A program made the translations under genes and the position numbers. DNA of 7,786 nucleotides from an uncultured Paraprevotella sp. (GTDB taxonomy: Bacteria > Bacteroidota > Bacteroidia > Bacteroidales > Bacteroidaceae), in assembly GCA_900548345.1 (NCBI GenBank), contig URKA01000049.1:1-7786 (forward strand), in the 5' to 3' direction. Every line of letters starts with the position of its first letter. Within the stretch, counting starts at the first letter, position 1. The notes beneath the pieces were generated by a model. That model saw only the letters and a program-made list of their open reading frames with translations. It ran no database searches and was not told where the DNA came from. Positions 7,579 through 7,786 of the stretch are shown one piece after another.

Positions 7579-7592
7579 CGTCAGAAATGACG
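7579..7592 (+). other. GNRA-loop hairpin in the 3' untranslated region
   Basis: CGTCA and TGACG form a perfect 5-bp stem closed by a GAAA tetraloop, 13 bases after the stop codon of the second GH127 gene and 12 bases before the terminator hairpin. No T-run follows it directly. It may stabilise the 3' end of the mRNA. It is short enough that chance cannot be excluded. Confidence 0.35.
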
Positions 7593-7604
7593 CCAAGAAT
7601 ACGC

Positions 7605-7644
7605 AAGGAGGTGTGTCGTAATACACGATGCGCCTTCTTTTTTT
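7605..7644 (+). terminator. Rho-independent terminator of the second GH127 gene
   Basis: The arm AAGGAGGTGTGTCGT (7605-7619) pairs along all 15 positions with ACGATGCGCCTTCTT (7625-7639), counting four G-U pairs, around the loop AATAC. A T-run follows directly to 7644. The stop codon ends at 7565, so this closes the plus-strand transcript. On the minus strand no T-run follows the hairpin, so it does not look bidirectional. Confidence 0.9.
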
Positions 7645-7672
7645 CATTGACCATAAAAATCAACTCATATTT

Positions 7673-7786
7673 TTAAGCTGCGATGTTTTGAGAATTTCTT
7701 TGGTCTATGTGTTCGCAACATCTAAATAGAGCAACTGTAAGCTCATAAAACGGTCTAATCAGCCAATCCATACCTTCTTTAGTCAT
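7673..7786 (-). CDS. C-terminal end of an unidentified gene, cut by the window edge
   Basis: The minus strand is open from the right edge to a TAA stop at 7675-7673, giving 37 codons. The peptide contains DWLIRPFYELTVALF, looks helical and partly hydrophobic, and has a CC pair near the middle. The last three bases of the window happen to be an ATG on this strand, so either a 37-residue small protein starts exactly here or, more likely, a longer gene continues outside. It converges with the second GH127 gene. Codon use includes three AGA arginines and more A/T at third positions than in the neighbours. I do not recognise the family. The open frame is short enough to be chance. Confidence 0.3.
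   Translation of the reverse strand: MTKEGMDWLIRPFYELTVALFRCCEHIDQRNSQNIAA

Noticed and set aside
1..7786. CRISPR array, insertion sequence, toxin-antitoxin or phage genes
   Set aside because: No regularly spaced repeats, transposase motifs or terminal inverted repeats were found. Nearly all of the sequence is explained by three complete metabolic genes and their controls.

Overview
The window looks like a chromosomal segment of a gut-type Bacteroidota (Bacteroides or a close relative). The evidence is a perfect Bacteroides-type promoter (TTTG, 19 nt, TACCTTTG) in front of a tRNA gene, a second TAnnTTTG element in front of a glycosidase gene, A-rich leaders with little Shine-Dalgarno signal, and a carbohydrate-degradation gene set typical of that phylum. 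I cannot name the species.

Layout, left to right. Positions 1-53 hold the 5' part of a tRNA-Val(UAC) gene on the minus strand, with its promoter at 78-108. Positions 193-2376 (minus) encode an exported S9-family serine peptidase: a beta-propeller followed by an alpha/beta hydrolase domain with an intact catalytic triad. Positions 2502-4934 (minus) encode an exported glycoside hydrolase of family GH127 (DUF1680, beta-L-arabinofuranosidase type). A divergent regulatory region lies at 4935-5159. Positions 5160-7565 (plus) encode a second, paralogous GH127 enzyme, followed by a strong intrinsic terminator at 7605-7644. The last 114 bases read open on the minus strand as the C-terminal end of an unidentified gene that runs out of the window. 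The stretches between genes are all shorter than 300 bases. Positions 54-192 hold only the tRNA promoter and AT-rich DNA, with no convincing terminator for the peptidase gene.

The three complete genes all encode proteins with export signals and no lipobox cysteine, so they probably work in the periplasm. The two GH127 enzymes carry the full Zn-cysteine active site (acid/base Glu, Glu-x-Cys and Cys-Cys) and the same extra C-terminal beta-sandwich-like module. They are transcribed away from a shared control region that holds two concentric inverted repeats. The first GH127 gene and the peptidase gene lie on one strand 125 bp apart, so they may be co-transcribed.

The most interesting possibility is that the two beta-L-arabinofuranosidases and the peptidase form a small module for plant hydroxyproline-rich, arabinosylated glycoproteins: deglycosylation followed by proteolysis. 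This is inference. The peptidase lacks recognisable dipeptidyl-peptidase and proline-pocket residues, which counts against a simple DPP IV-like role. No SusC/SusD pair, regulator gene or mobile element is visible in the window.
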